Below, in pieces: positions 45,050 to 56,065 of a stretch of 64,000 bases of DNA. This DNA comes from Prescottella defluvii (GTDB taxonomy: Bacteria > Actinomycetota > Actinomycetes > Mycobacteriales > Mycobacteriaceae). The first letter of the stretch is position 1. Each line of letters opens with the position of its first letter. Made by a program: the position numbers and the translations under genes. The notes under the pieces were generated by a model, which was not told where the DNA came from, made no database searches, and saw only the letters and a program-made list of their open reading frames with translations. The stretch spans positions 186,001 to 250,000 of the forward strand of contig CP121458.1 of the NCBI GenBank assembly GCA_029690005.1. Direction: 5' to 3'.

Positions 45050-45059
45050 GGCGGGGCCT

Positions 45060-45383
45060 CTAGAAGGGGAGTCCGGGCAGGCCGCCGGCCAGCGGGCCGA
45101 GCTTGGCCGCCGCGAGCTCCTGGGCCTTGTTGGACGCGTCGGCAATCGCGCCGATCACGAGGTCCTGCAGCGTCTCGATGTCGTCCGGATCGACGACCTT
45201 GGGGTCGATCGCGAGGCCGACGACCTCGCCGGTGCCCTTGACCGTCGCGGTCACCAGACCGCCGCCGGCCTGACCGGTCACCTCGGCCTGGGCCATCTCC
45301 GCCTGCGCCGCCATCAACTGTTGCTGCATCTGCTGCGCCTGGGCGAGGAGCTGCTGCATGTCGGGCTGTCCACCTGGTTGCAC
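45060..45383 (-). CDS. ybaB: YbaB/EbfC nucleoid-associated protein
   Basis: A 107-residue small DNA-binding protein conserved next to recR. It starts at GTG 45383 ([18 protein letters not shown]) behind AAAGGATC. The core [25 protein letters not shown] and [20 protein letters not shown] is the family signature. It acts as a dimer in the nucleoid. The N-terminal helix is glutamine-rich. dnaX, the usual upstream partner in many bacteria, is not adjacent here, as in Mycobacterium. Confidence 0.95.
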   Translation of the reverse strand: MQPGGQPDMQQLLAQAQQMQQQLMAAQAEMAQAEVTGQAGGGLVTATVKGTGEVVGLAIDPKVVDPDDIETLQDLVIGAIADASNKAQELAAAKLGPLAGGLPGLPF

Positions 45384-45433
45384 TGGACTGATCCTTTCTG
45401 AAGTCGCTTCGTCAGCGTAGTCCGTCGCGGGCG

Positions 45434-45868
45434 TCAGCCCAGTTCGCGAACCAGATTCGCGAGCGTCTGCTCCTGGATCTTGCGCAGCCCGAGCGGGGCG
45501 AAGGTGCGCTCGAAGAAGCCGCCGATACCGCCGGCGCCCTTCCACTCCGTCGTCGTGGTGATCTTCGACCCGGTCCCCGACGGCGCGACCTCCCACGTCG
45601 TGACGAGCGACGAGTTCGCGTCACGCTCGGTGACGGTGTTGCCGGAGACGTTGACCGTCGCCTTGACGTCGCGCGACCGCTTCTCGGTGGCCTGCAGCGT
45701 CCACTGCGCGACCGTCCCGTCGCCCTGGCCGCCCTCGAGGACCCGGTAGTCCCGGTACTGCTGCGGCAGGATCCGCGGGCGGACGGTCTCGTAGTCCGAC
45801 AAAGCGGCGACCGCTTGCTCGGGAGCGGCCGTGGTGGTGATGGAAGTGCTGGCGCTGACCTGTGCCAC
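45434..45868 (-). CDS. SRPBCC (START-like) family protein, Rv3718c-like
   Basis: An intact 144-residue protein of the polyketide-cyclase/START-like fold: [27 protein letters not shown] near residue 10, [19 protein letters not shown] in the middle, [40 protein letters not shown] near the end. It probably binds a hydrophobic ligand; none is known. It starts at GTG 45868 behind AAGGAGG. Its place beside ybaB-recR matches Rv3718c in M. tuberculosis. Confidence 0.87.
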   Translation of the reverse strand: MAQVSASTSITTTAAPEQAVAALSDYETVRPRILPQQYRDYRVLEGGQGDGTVAQWTLQATEKRSRDVKATVNVSGNTVTERDANSSLVTTWEVAPSGTGSKITTTTEWKGAGGIGGFFERTFAPLGLRKIQEQTLANLVRELG

Positions 45869-46043
45869 TGGGTGAGCCTCCTTGCTCGTGGGTGTACTCC
45901 CCATCCTGCACGCCTATCTGCGATGATCGCGATCAAGCCGCCGACCCGGCCACCAGACCGGACAAGTCGTTAGCATAGCTACAGAGATACGACTCACCGG
46001 GATATCGATAGCCGACCGTTCGGACTAGCGATAGCGTCAGGGT

Positions 46044-47473
46044 GTGGGGAACTCCAAGAGTGGTATCCGCGAAATCGGGCTTGCCGCGCATAGTGCGGGG
46101 GTCCAGCGCCTGCTGTCCAGTTACCGGGCCATCCCGCCCGATGCGAACGTGCGCCTGGCGAAGAAGACGTCCAACCTGTTTCGGGCGCGCGCCAAGAGCA
46201 CCGCGCCGGGCCTCGACGTGTCCGGCCTCGTCGGCGTCATCTCGGTCGATCCCGAGGCCCGCACCGCCGACGTCCAGGGAATGTGCACGTACGAGAACCT
46301 CGTTGCGGCGACACTCCCTTACGGGCTCGCTCCGCTGGTGGTGCCGCAGCTGAAGACCATCACCCTCGGCGGCGCGGTCACCGGGCTCGGCATCGAGTCC
46401 ACGTCGTTCCGCAACGGGCTCCCGCACGAGTCCGTGCTCGAGATCGACATCCTCACCGGCAGCGGCGACATCATCACCGCGACCCCCGACGGCGAACACG
46501 CAGACCTCTTCTGGTCCTTCCCCAATTCGTATGGCACCCTCGGGTATTCGACGCGCATCCGGATCGAGCTCGAACCGGTGAAGAAGTACGTCGCCCTGCG
46601 GCACGTACGCTTCACCGACCTGAAGCAGCTCGAGGAGACGATGGACCGCATCGTCCAGGAACGGTCGTGGGACGGCGTCGCGGTGGACTACCTCGACGGC
46701 ACGGTCTTCACCCCGACCGAGGCGTACCTGACGCTGGGTGTGCAGACCGACGAGCCCGGACCCGTCAGCGACTACACCGACATGGACATCTACTACCGGT
46801 CCATCCAGCACGAGTCAGTCAACCACTCCAAGACCGATCGGCTGACCATCCACGACTACCTGTGGCGCTGGGACACCGACTGGTTCTGGTGCTCGCGCGC
46901 ATTCGGGACGCAGAACCCCAGGATCCGGCGATTCTGGCCGAAACGCTACCGCCGCAGCAGCTTCTACTGGAAGCTCATCGGCCTCGATCAGAAGTATGAC
47001 ATCGGCGACCGCCTCGAGGCCCGCAAGGGCCTGCCGCCGCGCGAGCGCGTCGTGCAGGACATCGAGGTCCCGATCGAGAACACGGCGAACTTCCTCCACT
47101 GGTTCCTCGACGAGATCCCGATCGAACCACTCTGGTTGTGCCCGTTACGTCTTCGTGATCCCGCGCATACGGCCGCCGACACCACCCGCCCGTGGCCGTT
47201 GTACCCGCTCGAACCGCACCGCACCTACGTCAACGTCGGCTTCTGGTCGTCGGTGCCGATCGAGCCGGGCGCACCCGTCGGCGCGGCGAATCGGCTGATC
47301 GAGAAGAAGGTCAGCGAACTCGACGGCCACAAGTCTCTCACTCCGAGTCGTTCTACGACGAGGACGAATTCGCGCTGCTCTACGGCGGCATTCACTACCC
47401 ACAGATCAAGAAGCGCTACGACCCCGATTCACGGCTCCTGGACCTCTATTCGAAGGCGGTGCAACGAAAGTGA
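46044..47473 (+). CDS. FAD-binding oxidoreductase, probable 10-methylene fatty acid reductase partner (Rv3719-like), frame-disrupted
   Basis: A vanillyl-alcohol-oxidase-type FAD protein of about 476 residues. The FAD domain shows VGVISVDPEARTADVQGMCTYENLV near residue 60, LVVPQLKTITLGGAVTGLGIESTSFRNG near 100, then DLFWSFPNSYGTLGYSTRIRIEL. One base seems missing near 47335, after which SESFYDEDEFALLYGGIHYPQIKKRYDP completes it. The start is GTG 46044. It overlaps the methyltransferase start (GTGA). FAD protein plus cyclopropane-synthase-like methyltransferase pairs (bfaA-bfaB, tmsA-tmsB) make tuberculostearic-type 10-methyl fatty acids; this role is inferred. Confidence 0.85.
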
Positions 47474-48771
47474 CGACTCTCAGAACAACGTCCGACCCGG
47501 CGCAGAAGCTCAGCCTCGCGCAGATCCTCGAAACTGTCTCCGACGGTGGGATTCCGCTGCGGTTCACCGCGTACGACGGCAGTGCGACCGGACCTGAGAA
47601 CTCGCCCTACGGTCTCCATCTGAACTCGACACGGGGCACCACCTACCTGGCCACCGCCCCTGGCGATCTCGGCATGGCGCGTGCCTACGTCTCGGGCGAC
47701 CTCGATGCCATCGGCGTGCACCCCGGCGATCCGTACGAGATCCTGAAGGCGATGACCGACCTGCACTTCCATCGCCCGTCGGCGAAGGAGATCGCGGCCA
47801 TCACGCGGTCGATCGGCTGGGACAAGCTGCGCCCCATCGCACCCCCGCCACAGGAGCATCTGCCCCGCTGGCGCCGGTTCGCAGAAGGCCTGCGGCACTC
47901 CAAGACCCGCGACGCCGAGGTGATCCACCACCACTACGACGTCTCGAACACCTTCTACGAGTATGTACTCGGCCCGTCGATGACCTACACGTGTGCCGCG
48001 TACGAGTCCGAGGACCAGAGCCTCGAGGACGCCCAGGAGAACAAGTACCGCCTGGTCTTCGACAAGCTCGGGCTGAAGGAGGGCGACCGTCTACTCGACA
48101 TCGGCTGCGGCTGGGGCGGCATGGTCCGCTACGCGGCCCGCCGCGGCGTCAAGGTCATCGGCGCCACCCTGTCCCGCGAACAGGCCGAGTGGGCGCAGAA
48201 CGCAATCGCCGAGGAGGGCCTGAGCGATCTGGCCGAGGTGCGGTTCTCCGACTACCGCGATGTCCCCGAGACCGGCTTCGACGCCATCTCCTCGATCGGC
48301 CTCACCGAGCACATCGGTGTCCACAACTACCCGTCGTACTTCGGGTTCATGAAGGACAAGCTGCGCGACGGCGGCCGGATGCTCAACCACTGCATCACCC
48401 GTCCCGGCAACCGCAGCGGCGCCAAGGCGGGCTACTTCATCGACCGCTACATCTTCCCGGACGGCGAGCTCACCGGCTCGGGCCGCATCATCAGCGAGAT
48501 CCAGAACGTGGGCCTCGAAGTGCGCCATGAGGAGAACCTGCGCGAACACTACGCGCTCACCCTCGCGGGCTGGTGCCGCAACCTGGTGGACAACTGGGAC
48601 AAGTGTGTCGCCGAGGTCGGCGAGGGCACCGCGAAGGTGTGGGGCCTGTACATGGCCGGCTCACGACTGGGCTTCGAGCGCAACGTCGTTCAGCTGCACC
48701 AGGTGCTGGCCGTCAAGCTCGGACCGAACGGCCAGGCGGACGTCCCGCTGCGCCCGTGGTGGAAGGGCTGA
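47470..48771 (+). CDS. SAM-dependent methyltransferase of the cyclopropane fatty acid synthase family (Rv3720-like)
   Basis: An intact 433-residue protein. The N-terminal 130 residues (RFTAYDGSATGPENSPYGLHL) are the CFA-synthase lipid domain. The SAM site is RLLDIGCGWGGMVRYAARRGVKVIGATLSREQ near residue 210, followed by SIGLTEHIGVHNYPSYF with the catalytic glutamate region. It would methylenate an unsaturated phospholipid acyl chain. The partner reductase next to it suggests a final 10-methyl product rather than a cyclopropane. GTG 47470 overlaps the previous stop. A T-tailed terminator follows. Confidence 0.9.
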   Translation: MTTLRTTSDPAQKLSLAQILETVSDGGIPLRFTAYDGSATGPENSPYGLHLNSTRGTTYLATAPGDLGMARAYVSGDLDAIGVHPGDPYEILKAMTDLHFHRPSAKEIAAITRSIGWDKLRPIAPPPQEHLPRWRRFAEGLRHSKTRDAEVIHHHYDVSNTFYEYVLGPSMTYTCAAYESEDQSLEDAQENKYRLVFDKLGLKEGDRLLDIGCGWGGMVRYAARRGVKVIGATLSREQAEWAQNAIAEEGLSDLAEVRFSDYRDVPETGFDAISSIGLTEHIGVHNYPSYFGFMKDKLRDGGRMLNHCITRPGNRSGAKAGYFIDRYIFPDGELTGSGRIISEIQNVGLEVRHEENLREHYALTLAGWCRNLVDNWDKCVAEVGEGTAKVWGLYMAGSRLGFERNVVQLHQVLAVKLGPNGQADVPLRPWWKG

Positions 48772-48786
48772 TCGCAGCTCGACTCG

Positions 48787-48826
48787 AAAGGTGCCCGCCG
48801 TCCGCCCGGACGGCGGGCACCTTTTT
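48787..48826 (+). terminator. Rho-independent terminator
   Basis: A 17-bp perfect stem (AAAGGTGCCCGCCGTCC and its complement) has a GCCC loop and ends in a run of T. It is 15 bp after the methyltransferase stop. The T run reaches the convergent IclR stop codon at 48826. Confidence 0.92.
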
Positions 48827-49598
48827 CACGTGGTGCGGGAGCCGGCGTCGACCTGGCGGGCCGCCCGCTCGATCGCGGCGGCAGCGCGCTGCACGGCCTC
48901 GATCATGCGGCGGTCCTTCGTGACCCGGTCGACCGGGCCGCAGATCGAGATCGCGGCCGGCTTGGGAATCCCCTTGGACACCGGTGCGCCGACGCAGCCC
49001 AGCGACGACGAGAACGTGCCCCGGTCGTACGTCACGCCCTCGGACACGGCCCGCTCGAGTTCCGCGCGCAGCGCCTTTCGTCCGCCGACGACGCCGCTCT
49101 CGACTTGGTCGAAGATCGGATCGTCCAGCGCCTCGGACGGGATCTGCGTCAACAACGCCTTGCCGACCGCGGAGCGGTGGGCCGGGTAGCGTCCACCGAT
49201 CCGCGACGGCACGTTGGCCCGAACGACCCCGACAGCTTCTCCCAGTAGATCCCGTCGGCGCCGTCGAGGAACGCGAGGTGGACGACCGCGCCGGTCGAGC
49301 GGTGCAGTTCCTGCATGATCGGCAGCGAGACCCGGTGGAACCAGTGGTTCCGGATCGCCCGCGAACCCAACTCGAACAGGCGAACCCCCAGTTCGTAGCG
49401 GGAACCGACCCGGTTGAGCCAGCGCATCGAGACCATCTTCTCGAGCAGTCGATGCGCCGACGAGCTGGGGATTCCCGTGAGCCGGGTGGTCTGGCTCAGA
49501 GTCAGGTACCCGTTGTCGTCCAGCGCCTCGAGCACCAACTCGATCCGGTCGAGCATCGACGTGGCCGGGGCATCTTCGCTGATTCGCGGCACGGCCAC
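48826..49598 (-). CDS. IclR-family transcriptional regulator, frame-disrupted
   Basis: About 257 residues when joined. The N-terminal winged helix is near residues 14-80 (MLDRIELVLEALDDNGYLTLSQ, GIPSSSAHRLLEKMVSMRWL). The effector domain continues in a second frame after an apparent base loss near 49215, with AHRSAVGKALLTQIPSEAL and SLGCVGAPVSKGIPKPAAISICGP. It lies 19 bp after the SDR gene, in the same direction, so it may be co-transcribed with and regulate it. Confidence 0.88.
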
Positions 49599-49617
49599 GT
49601 CCTCTCACTACGCCAGG

Positions 49618-50390
49618 CTAGACACCGAAACCGCCTGACACCGAAATCTGCTGCCCCGTAATATAGGTCGCCTGCTCCGAGGCGAGGAAGACGGCCGCCG
49701 CTCCGATGTCGGCGGGCTTGCCCCACCGCTTGAGCGGAACCAGCTTGTGCACCTCCCGCGTCCACTCCTCGTCGAACACGCCCTGTGCCTGGAGCTCGAG
49801 GAACATGCCCGCCTCGATGACGCCGACCAGCACCGAGTTGGCGCGAACGTTGTGAACACCCTCCTCCTTCGCGATCCCCCGCACAAGTGCCTCGTTCGCG
49901 GCCTTGGGGATCACCGACAGACCGTCGAGTTCCGGGAACCAGTGATCGCCGGCGGAACCGAGATGGACGATCGAGCCACCGCCGTGCTCACGGAAGTGCG
50001 GCAGGACGGCGTGGACGGCGGTGTACATCCCGAGCGTCTCGATCTCGACGGACCGCCGGTACTGCGCCGGCGTCGTCTCGGCGACGGTGATCTGCTCGAC
50101 CACCGGACCGGCGCCCACACGAGCGTGTGGATCCGGGAATGTTCGGCGACGACATCGTCGAGCACGCGCGTGACGGCGGCCTCGTCGCGGACGTCGACCT
50201 GGTGCGCGCTCGCCTTGACGCCGAGCGCGCGCAGTTCGGCGACGGTCTCCTCGGCGACGTCGCGCTTGGAGTTGTAGCAGACCGCGACGGCCGTTCTGGC
50301 CCGCGCGAACTCGTGCGCGACGCCGCGGCCGATTCCGCCGCTGCCGCCGAAGACCACGGCCGCTCCCTCGGGGAAAGTCAACGCCAGCAT
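49618..50390 (-). CDS. Atypical short-chain dehydrogenase/reductase, frame-disrupted
   Basis: About 257 residues starting at ATG 50390. The cofactor motif is VFGGSGGIGRGVA near residue 13, and the end has LASEQATYITGQQISVSGGFGV, so the SDR fold is clear. One base seems lost near 50115. The active-site pattern is unusual: where YxxxK is expected, the sequence is SVIPK, with serine at the tyrosine position, and NNAG is replaced by a WAGAGP-like segment. It may be an enoyl reductase-like or non-catalytic SDR. Confidence 0.8.
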
Positions 50391-50529
50391 GGTGATTCTC
50401 CGTTCGCTCGGGAAGTCCGCGACCCTGTGTCCCGGACCACACTGGGGAGAACCTAACGATGCCGGGGGCATCAGCCCAGGGTCCTTCCCGCCTCGCGGAA
50501 AACCGCAGATCACTGCCCAGGAAACGAGA

Positions 50530-50571
50530 GAGGCGGATCCCGACCGGTAAGTTCCGGTCGGGATCCGCCTC
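50530..50571. terminator. Hairpin terminator after fadB
   Basis: A perfect 18-bp stem (GAGGCGGATCCCGACCGG and its complement) has a TAAGTT loop, 18 bp downstream of the fadB stop on the minus strand. No T tract is present, as is common in actinobacteria. Confidence 0.8.
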
Positions 50572-50588
50572 CAACTACGTGGTTTCCG

Positions 50589-52729
50589 CTAGCCCTGCAG
50601 CGACGCCGGCGGGGTGAAGCGCTCGCCGTACTTGGCGGCGAGTTCCTCGGCGCGCGCGACGAAGCCGGCCTTGCCGCCCGGGTAACCGGCGACGAACTGG
50701 CTGACGCCACCGGTCCAGGCCGGGTAGCCGATGCCCATGATCGAGCCGATGTTGGCGTCGGCGGTGGACGTGATGACGCCCTCGTCGAAGCACTTCTGCG
50801 TCTCGATGGCCTCGATGAACAGCATGCGGTCGATCAGGTCCTGGATCGGGGCCTGGTTCGATCCGGAGTTGAAGTGATCGCGCAGGCCCTGCCACAGGCC
50901 AGAACGCTTGCCGTCCTCGTAGTTGTAGAAGCCCGCGCCGCCGAGGCGGCCCTTGCGGTCGTTGCCCTCGACCAGGTAGTTGATCACGTCGCCGGCCGGG
51001 TCGGCCGGGAGTTCCTTGCCCTCCGCCAGCGCGGCGGCCTTCGACTCGGCGCGGATCTTCTGCATCAGCGTCAGGTTCAGCTCGTCCGACAACTGCAGCG
51101 GTGCCGCCGGGTAGCCGGCCTGCATGCCCGCCTGCTCGATGGTGGCGGGCTCGATGCCCTCGGCGACCATGCCGATGGCCTCGTTGACGAACGTGCCGAT
51201 GACGCGCGAGGTGAAGAAGCCGCGCGAGTCGTTGACGACGATCGGGGTCTTGCGGATCGCCTGGACGAAGTCGAACACGCGCGCCAGGGTCTCGTCGGAC
51301 GTCTTCTCGCCACGGATGATCTCGACCAGCGGCATCTTGTCGACGGGCGAGAAGAAGTGGATGCCGATGAAGTCCTCGGACCGCTTGACGCCGGTCGCGA
51401 GGTCGGTGATCGGCAGCGTCGAGGTGTTCGAGCCGAGCAGGGCGTCGGGATCGACGATGTCCTCGATCTCCTGGAACACCTTCTTCTTCAGGTCGGGCGA
51501 CTCGAAGACGGCCTCGACGACGAAGTCGACGCCCGCGAAGTCGGCCGGATCAGCGGTCGGCGTGATCAGCGACAGCAGCGCCTGAGACTTCTCCTCTGTG
51601 GTCTTGCCACGCGAGAGCGCCTTGGCCTCGATCTTCTCGGAGTACGCCTTGCCCTTCTCCGCGGCCTCGATCGTGACGTCCTTGAGCACCACCGGGATTC
51701 CGGCCTTGGCGCACACGTACGCGATGCCGGCGCCCATCATGCCGGCGCCGAGGACGCCGACCTTCTTGATCTCGCGCTTGGGGATGTCCTTCGGACGCGA
51801 CGCACCCGAACCGATGGTCTGCATGTCGAAGAAGAACGCCTGGATCATGTTCTTCGCGACGTGGCCCGTGACCAGCGACGTGAAGTAGCGGGACTCGATC
51901 TTCAGGGCGTTGTCGATGTCGACCTGGCTGCCCTCGACGGCGGCGGCGAGGATCGCGCGCGGCGCCGGCATCGGCGCGCCCTTGATCTGCTTGCGCACGT
52001 TGGCCGGGATCGCGGGCAGGTTCGCCGCGAACGCCGGGGTGGCCGGGGTACCGCCGGGGACCTTGTAGCCCTTGACGTCCCACGGCTGGACTCCGGACTC
52101 GGGATTGGCCTTGATCCACGCCTTCGCGGCCGGGACCAGCTCCTCGACCGAGGACACGACCTCGTCGATGACGCCGGCCTCGAGAGCCTGCTGGGGCCCG
52201 CGCTGCTGACCCTGCATCAGGTGCTGGGTCAGGGCGGTCATGATGCCGAACTTGCGAACCATGCGGACGACGCCGCCGCCGCCGGGCAGCAGGCCCAGGG
52301 TGACCTCGGGCAGGCCGATCTTGACGCCCTTGACGTCCGCGGCGACGCGGTGGTGGGTGGCCAGCGCAATCTCCAGGCCGCCGCCGAGCGCGGCACCGTT
52401 GATGCAGGTGACAACCGGCTTGCCGAGCGTCTCGAGACGGCGCAGGTCGGCCTTGAGGTTGAGGCTGTGGTTGTAGATGTGCTCGGCGTCCTCGGGGCCC
52501 GCCTTGATCATGTTCTTCAGGTCGCCGCCGGCGAAGAAGGTCTTCTTGCCGGAGGTGAGCACGACACCGGTGATGGAGTCCTTCTCCGCGTACAGCCGAT
52601 CCACGGTCTCCCGCATCGAGGAGATGTACCGGTCGTTCATGGTGTTCGCGCCCTGGTTGGGTCGTCGATCGTCAGCACGACGATGCCGTCGGCGTCCTGC
52701 TCCCAGGCGATGATGTTCTGTTCGCTCAC
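50589..52729 (-). CDS. fadB: 3-hydroxyacyl-CoA dehydrogenase/enoyl-CoA hydratase (FadB-like), frame-disrupted start
   Basis: A two-domain beta-oxidation enzyme of about 713 residues. The hydratase half has [10 protein letters not shown] near residue 65, [22 protein letters not shown] near 110 and the catalytic-glutamate region [15 protein letters not shown]. The dehydrogenase half has [28 protein letters not shown] near 325 and [21 protein letters not shown] near 455. The N-terminus starts at GTG 52729 behind AGGAGAG ([21 protein letters not shown]). A base appears missing near 52660, before [11 protein letters not shown]. It follows fadA, and the two form a trifunctional-type complex as in M. 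tuberculosis fadA-fadB. Confidence 0.92.
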
Positions 52730-52760
52730 TGTCTCGTCTCTCCTGTCGGTCCGGTGAGCG

Positions 52761-53976
52761 TCAGACGCGCTCGATGATGGTGGCCACGCCCATGCCGCCG
52801 CCGATGCACAGCGTCACCAGGGCCCGCCGGGCGCCGCGGCGCTCGAAGCTCGTCGACCATGGTGCCGGTGATCATCGCGCCGGTGGCGCCGAGCGGGTGA
52901 CCCATGGCGATGGCTCCGCCGTTGACGTTGAGCTTCTCGTCCGGGATCTTCAGATCCTTCTGGAACTTCATCGCGACGGACGCGAACGCCTCGTTGATCT
53001 CGAACAGGTCGATATCGTCGACGGTCAGACCGGCCTGGGCGAGCACCTTGTGCGCGGCCGGGGTGGGGCCGGTGAGCATGATCGTCGAATCGGCACCCGA
53101 GGTGGCGGTCGCGACGACCCGCGCGCGCGGCGTCAGGCCCATGTCCTTGCCGGCCTGTTCGGAGCCGATGAGCACCAGCGCGGCGCCGTCGACGATCCCG
53201 GAGCTGTTGCCGCCGTGGTGGACGTGGTTGATCTTCTCGACCATGTGGTACTTCTGCAGCGCAACGGCATTGAAGCCGCCCATCTCGCCGATGCCGGCGA
53301 ACGACGGAGACAGAGCCGCCAGGGCCTCCACTGTGGTGCCGGGACGCATGTGCTCGTCGTTGTCGAGGACGGTGATGCCGTTGATGTCCTTGACCGGAAC
53401 GACGGACTTCGCGAAGTAGCCGCCCGCCCACGCCTTGGCGGCGAGATCCTGCGAGCGGACCGCGTAGGCGTCGACGTCCTCGCGGGTGAAGCCCTCCATG
53501 GTGGCGATGAGGTCGGCGCCGATGCCCTGCGGCACCAGGTAAGTGTCGAAGTTGGTAGCCGGGTCCAGCATCCAGGGGCCGCCGTCCGAGCCCATCTTCA
53601 CGCGGGACATCGACTCGACGCCGCCGGCGATGACCAGCTCGTCCCAGCCGGAGCGGACCTTCTGCGCGGCCATGTTCACGGCCTCGAGGCCGGACGCGCA
53701 GAAGCGGTTGATCTGCACGCCTCCGACGGTGTCGGGCAGGCCGGCGACGGTGACCGCGGTGCGGGCGATGTCGGCGCCCTGGTCGCCGAGCGGCGAGACG
53801 ACACCCAGGATCATGTCGGAGATGCGGTCCTCGTCGAGGTTCGGGAACCGCGTGCGCAGCTCCCCGATCAGCCCGGTGACCAGGTCGATCGGCTTCACCG
53901 AGTGCAGCGATCCGGAGGCCTTGCCCCGTCCGCGCGGGGTTCGGATGGCTTCATAAATGAACGCCTCTGTGGTCAC
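52761..53976 (-). CDS. fadA: Acetyl-CoA C-acyltransferase (thiolase, FadA-like), frame-disrupted end
   Basis: A degradative thiolase of about 404 residues. The nucleophile is the cysteine of [16 protein letters not shown] near residue 92. [30 protein letters not shown] with the catalytic histidine, and CIGGGMG with the second cysteine follow. One extra base near 52850 moves the last 30 residues to another frame, ending VATIIERV at 52761. It starts at GTG 53976 behind AGGAAGG. It is 32 bp upstream of fadB in the same operon. Confidence 0.92.
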
Positions 53977-54167
53977 GGTGTTCCTTCCTGTTCTCGTCTG
54001 CGCGCCGCTACAGCTACCCGTACCGGCACAGACCTCGGCCCGACTCACCTTAGAACGTGTTTCAGTTGGCGGGAAGGACCGAAGCGATCTCGCTGTGTGA
54101 CCGAGGCGATCACCGACTACCGCGGCCACCCCTGTCCGAAACGTCCGATCTCATAGGATCGAACTCC

Positions 54168-55874
54168 ATGATGGACGCTGGGAGCGAGCGCAGGCTCAGA
54201 GTGACACGACGACGATTTCTGGGCGCCGCCGCGCTGGGCGCCGCGGGCGCCGCGACCCTCGCGACCAACAGCCCCGCCGGAGCCAGTACCCGCCGGACGA
54301 GCACTGGGCGCAACCTGCCCGCGCCCGACTCGATCACCGTTACCGATCCCGCGTTGCTGAGCGCGGTGGAGGCCGCGAGCTTGCTGCAGACCGGCGCCCT
54401 GCACCCGCGCGAACTGCTCGACGCCTGCCTCGAGCGCAGCGCCGGGTTCGACGGCGAGATCGGCGGCTGGATCCGGATCTACCCCGAGATGGCCTACGCG
54501 GCCGCCGACGCCGCCGCGCAGCGACTGTCCGGGAAGGGAATCGCCGCCGCCGGGCCCGCCCCGCTGGTGTGCGGGATCCCGATCGCGCTCAAGGACCTGT
54601 TCGCGGTGTCCGGCCTGCCGCTGACGGCGTCGAGCCGCGTTCTCGAGGGCAACATCGCGGCCGGCGACTCCACCGTGTGGCGGCGGCTGCGCGACGCGGG
54701 CATGGTGTTGCTGGGCCACGCCCACACCGACGAGTTCGCGCTCGGCGTCGCCACCGAGCAGGTCGGCAACCCGTGGAACACCAGGTTCTCGCCCGGCGGC
54801 TCGTCGGGTGGCAGCGCCGCCGTCCTCGCGGCGCGCTTCGCCCCGCTCGCAACCGGAACCGATACTGGCGGCTCGCTGCGGCTGCCGGCCAGCGCGTGCG
54901 GAATCGCGTCGATCAAGCCGACGTTCGGTCGCTGCAGCACGCGCGGGGTCATCCCGCTGACGTGGACCCGCGATCACGTCGGGCCGATGGGCCGCAGCGT
55001 CGCCGACGCGGCCCTGCTGCTCGGGTTCATGGCGGGCGCGGATCCGGACGACCCGACCACCACTGCGGGGCCCGCGGTGCCCGGCGGGGGCTATCCCCTG
55101 TCTGCTCAGGGCGGTCCGGCACCGCTGTCCGGCAGGCGTTTCGGCGTGGTGCGCAAGAGCGTCGACGCCCTGCCCCACCCGCTCCGCGTCCTGTTCGACA
55201 ATTACCTCGACCTCGTCCGGCGTCTCGGCGGCACCACCGTCGACGTCGCGCTGCCGGTCGCCCAGCCGAACCTGCTGACCGGGGACATGGCGGAGGCCGG
55301 CAGCTATCACCGTCAGTTCCAGGACCGATTGGGCTCCTACCGGCTGAAGTACGGTGCGCTCGTCACCGGCGCCCTGGCCGCGCTGGCGGTGCCGTCGATC
55401 GACTACATGACGGCCGCCCGCAACCGGCTGATCTACCAGCACGAGTACAACCGCATGTTCGCCGACGGCGACCTCGACGCGATCCTCGTGCCCGGGTCCA
55501 AGGTCGACGGTTCCGAGCGAGTGAAGATCGCGGGTGTCTCGGTGTTCGCCGGCGTGACCGGAGATATGGGTTGGGCCAATCTCACCGGGGCGCCGGTGGT
55601 CTGCACGCCCGCGGGCCGGTCGGCGGCCACGGGCCTGCCGTTCGGCGTCCAGATCGGCGGTCGCCCCTGGGACGTGGCCACGCTCATCGAGATCGCGCTG
55701 GAACTGCAGGCCGCCCAGCCGGACTGGCAGGACGCCCCGACGCTGCCGCCCGCCCCGCGGGACATCCCGCGGGTCCAGGTCACCACGCCCGGCGCGGGGC
55801 CGGACCCGACCAACACCACCAACGTCGGCTTCGGCTTCACATTCCTGCCGACGACATCGACGGCGGACATCTGA
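54168..55874 (+). CDS. Tat-exported amidase (amidase signature family)
   Basis: About 568 residues. The N-terminus carries a twin-arginine signal (VTRRRFLGAAALGAAGAATLA, ending near an AGAS site around residue 38), so it acts outside the membrane. The Ser-cisSer-Lys triad is visible: lysine in IALKDLFAVSG near residue 140, and serines in SPGGSSGGSAA and ATGTDTGGSLRLPAS near 210-240. It would hydrolyse an amide or ester. Start at ATG 54168 or the adjacent ATG 54171. The C-terminus is extended with a TNTTNVGFGFTFLP stretch. It stands alone, divergent from fadA. Confidence 0.88.
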   Translation: MMDAGSERRLRVTRRRFLGAAALGAAGAATLATNSPAGASTRRTSTGRNLPAPDSITVTDPALLSAVEAASLLQTGALHPRELLDACLERSAGFDGEIGGWIRIYPEMAYAAADAAAQRLSGKGIAAAGPAPLVCGIPIALKDLFAVSGLPLTASSRVLEGNIAAGDSTVWRRLRDAGMVLLGHAHTDEFALGVATEQVGNPWNTRFSPGGSSGGSAAVLAARFAPLATGTDTGGSLRLPASACGIASIKPTFGRCSTRGVIPLTWTRDHVGPMGRSVADAALLLGFMAGADPDDPTTTAGPAVPGGGYPLSAQGGPAPLSGRRFGVVRKSVDALPHPLRVLFDNYLDLVRRLGGTTVDVALPVAQPNLLTGDMAEAGSYHRQFQDRLGSYRLKYGALVTGALAALAVPSIDYMTAARNRLIYQHEYNRMFADGDLDAILVPGSKVDGSERVKIAGVSVFAGVTGDMGWANLTGAPVVCTPAGRSAATGLPFGVQIGGRPWDVATLIEIALELQAAQPDWQDAPTLPPAPRDIPRVQVTTPGAGPDPTNTTNVGFGFTFLPTTSTADI

Positions 55875-56065
55875 TCGTTACGCGCAGAGCCCGGACTCCC
55901 GGGCCCGCACGATGGCCGCGGACCGGTCCGGCAGCCCAAACGACGGACTCCCGACCGTTCGGGACGGGATTCGGCCGTCCGGATGCCCAACGACCCTTTG
56001 CGCCGGGCCCTCTGCAGCGGTGGAATATCAGTAGCAGCACTGTGCGAGCCGAGGTGAGGTGGCCG

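Noticed and set aside
54117..55442. A 441-codon minus-strand frame opposite the amidase
   Set aside because: It is the arginine/glycine-rich antisense shadow of the amidase gene, which has a clear Tat signal and catalytic triad on the plus strand.
55958..55980. A full DosR box before the M50 protease gene
   Set aside because: Only one half-site (TTCGGGAC) matches. The second half does not, so it is mentioned but not called as a site.
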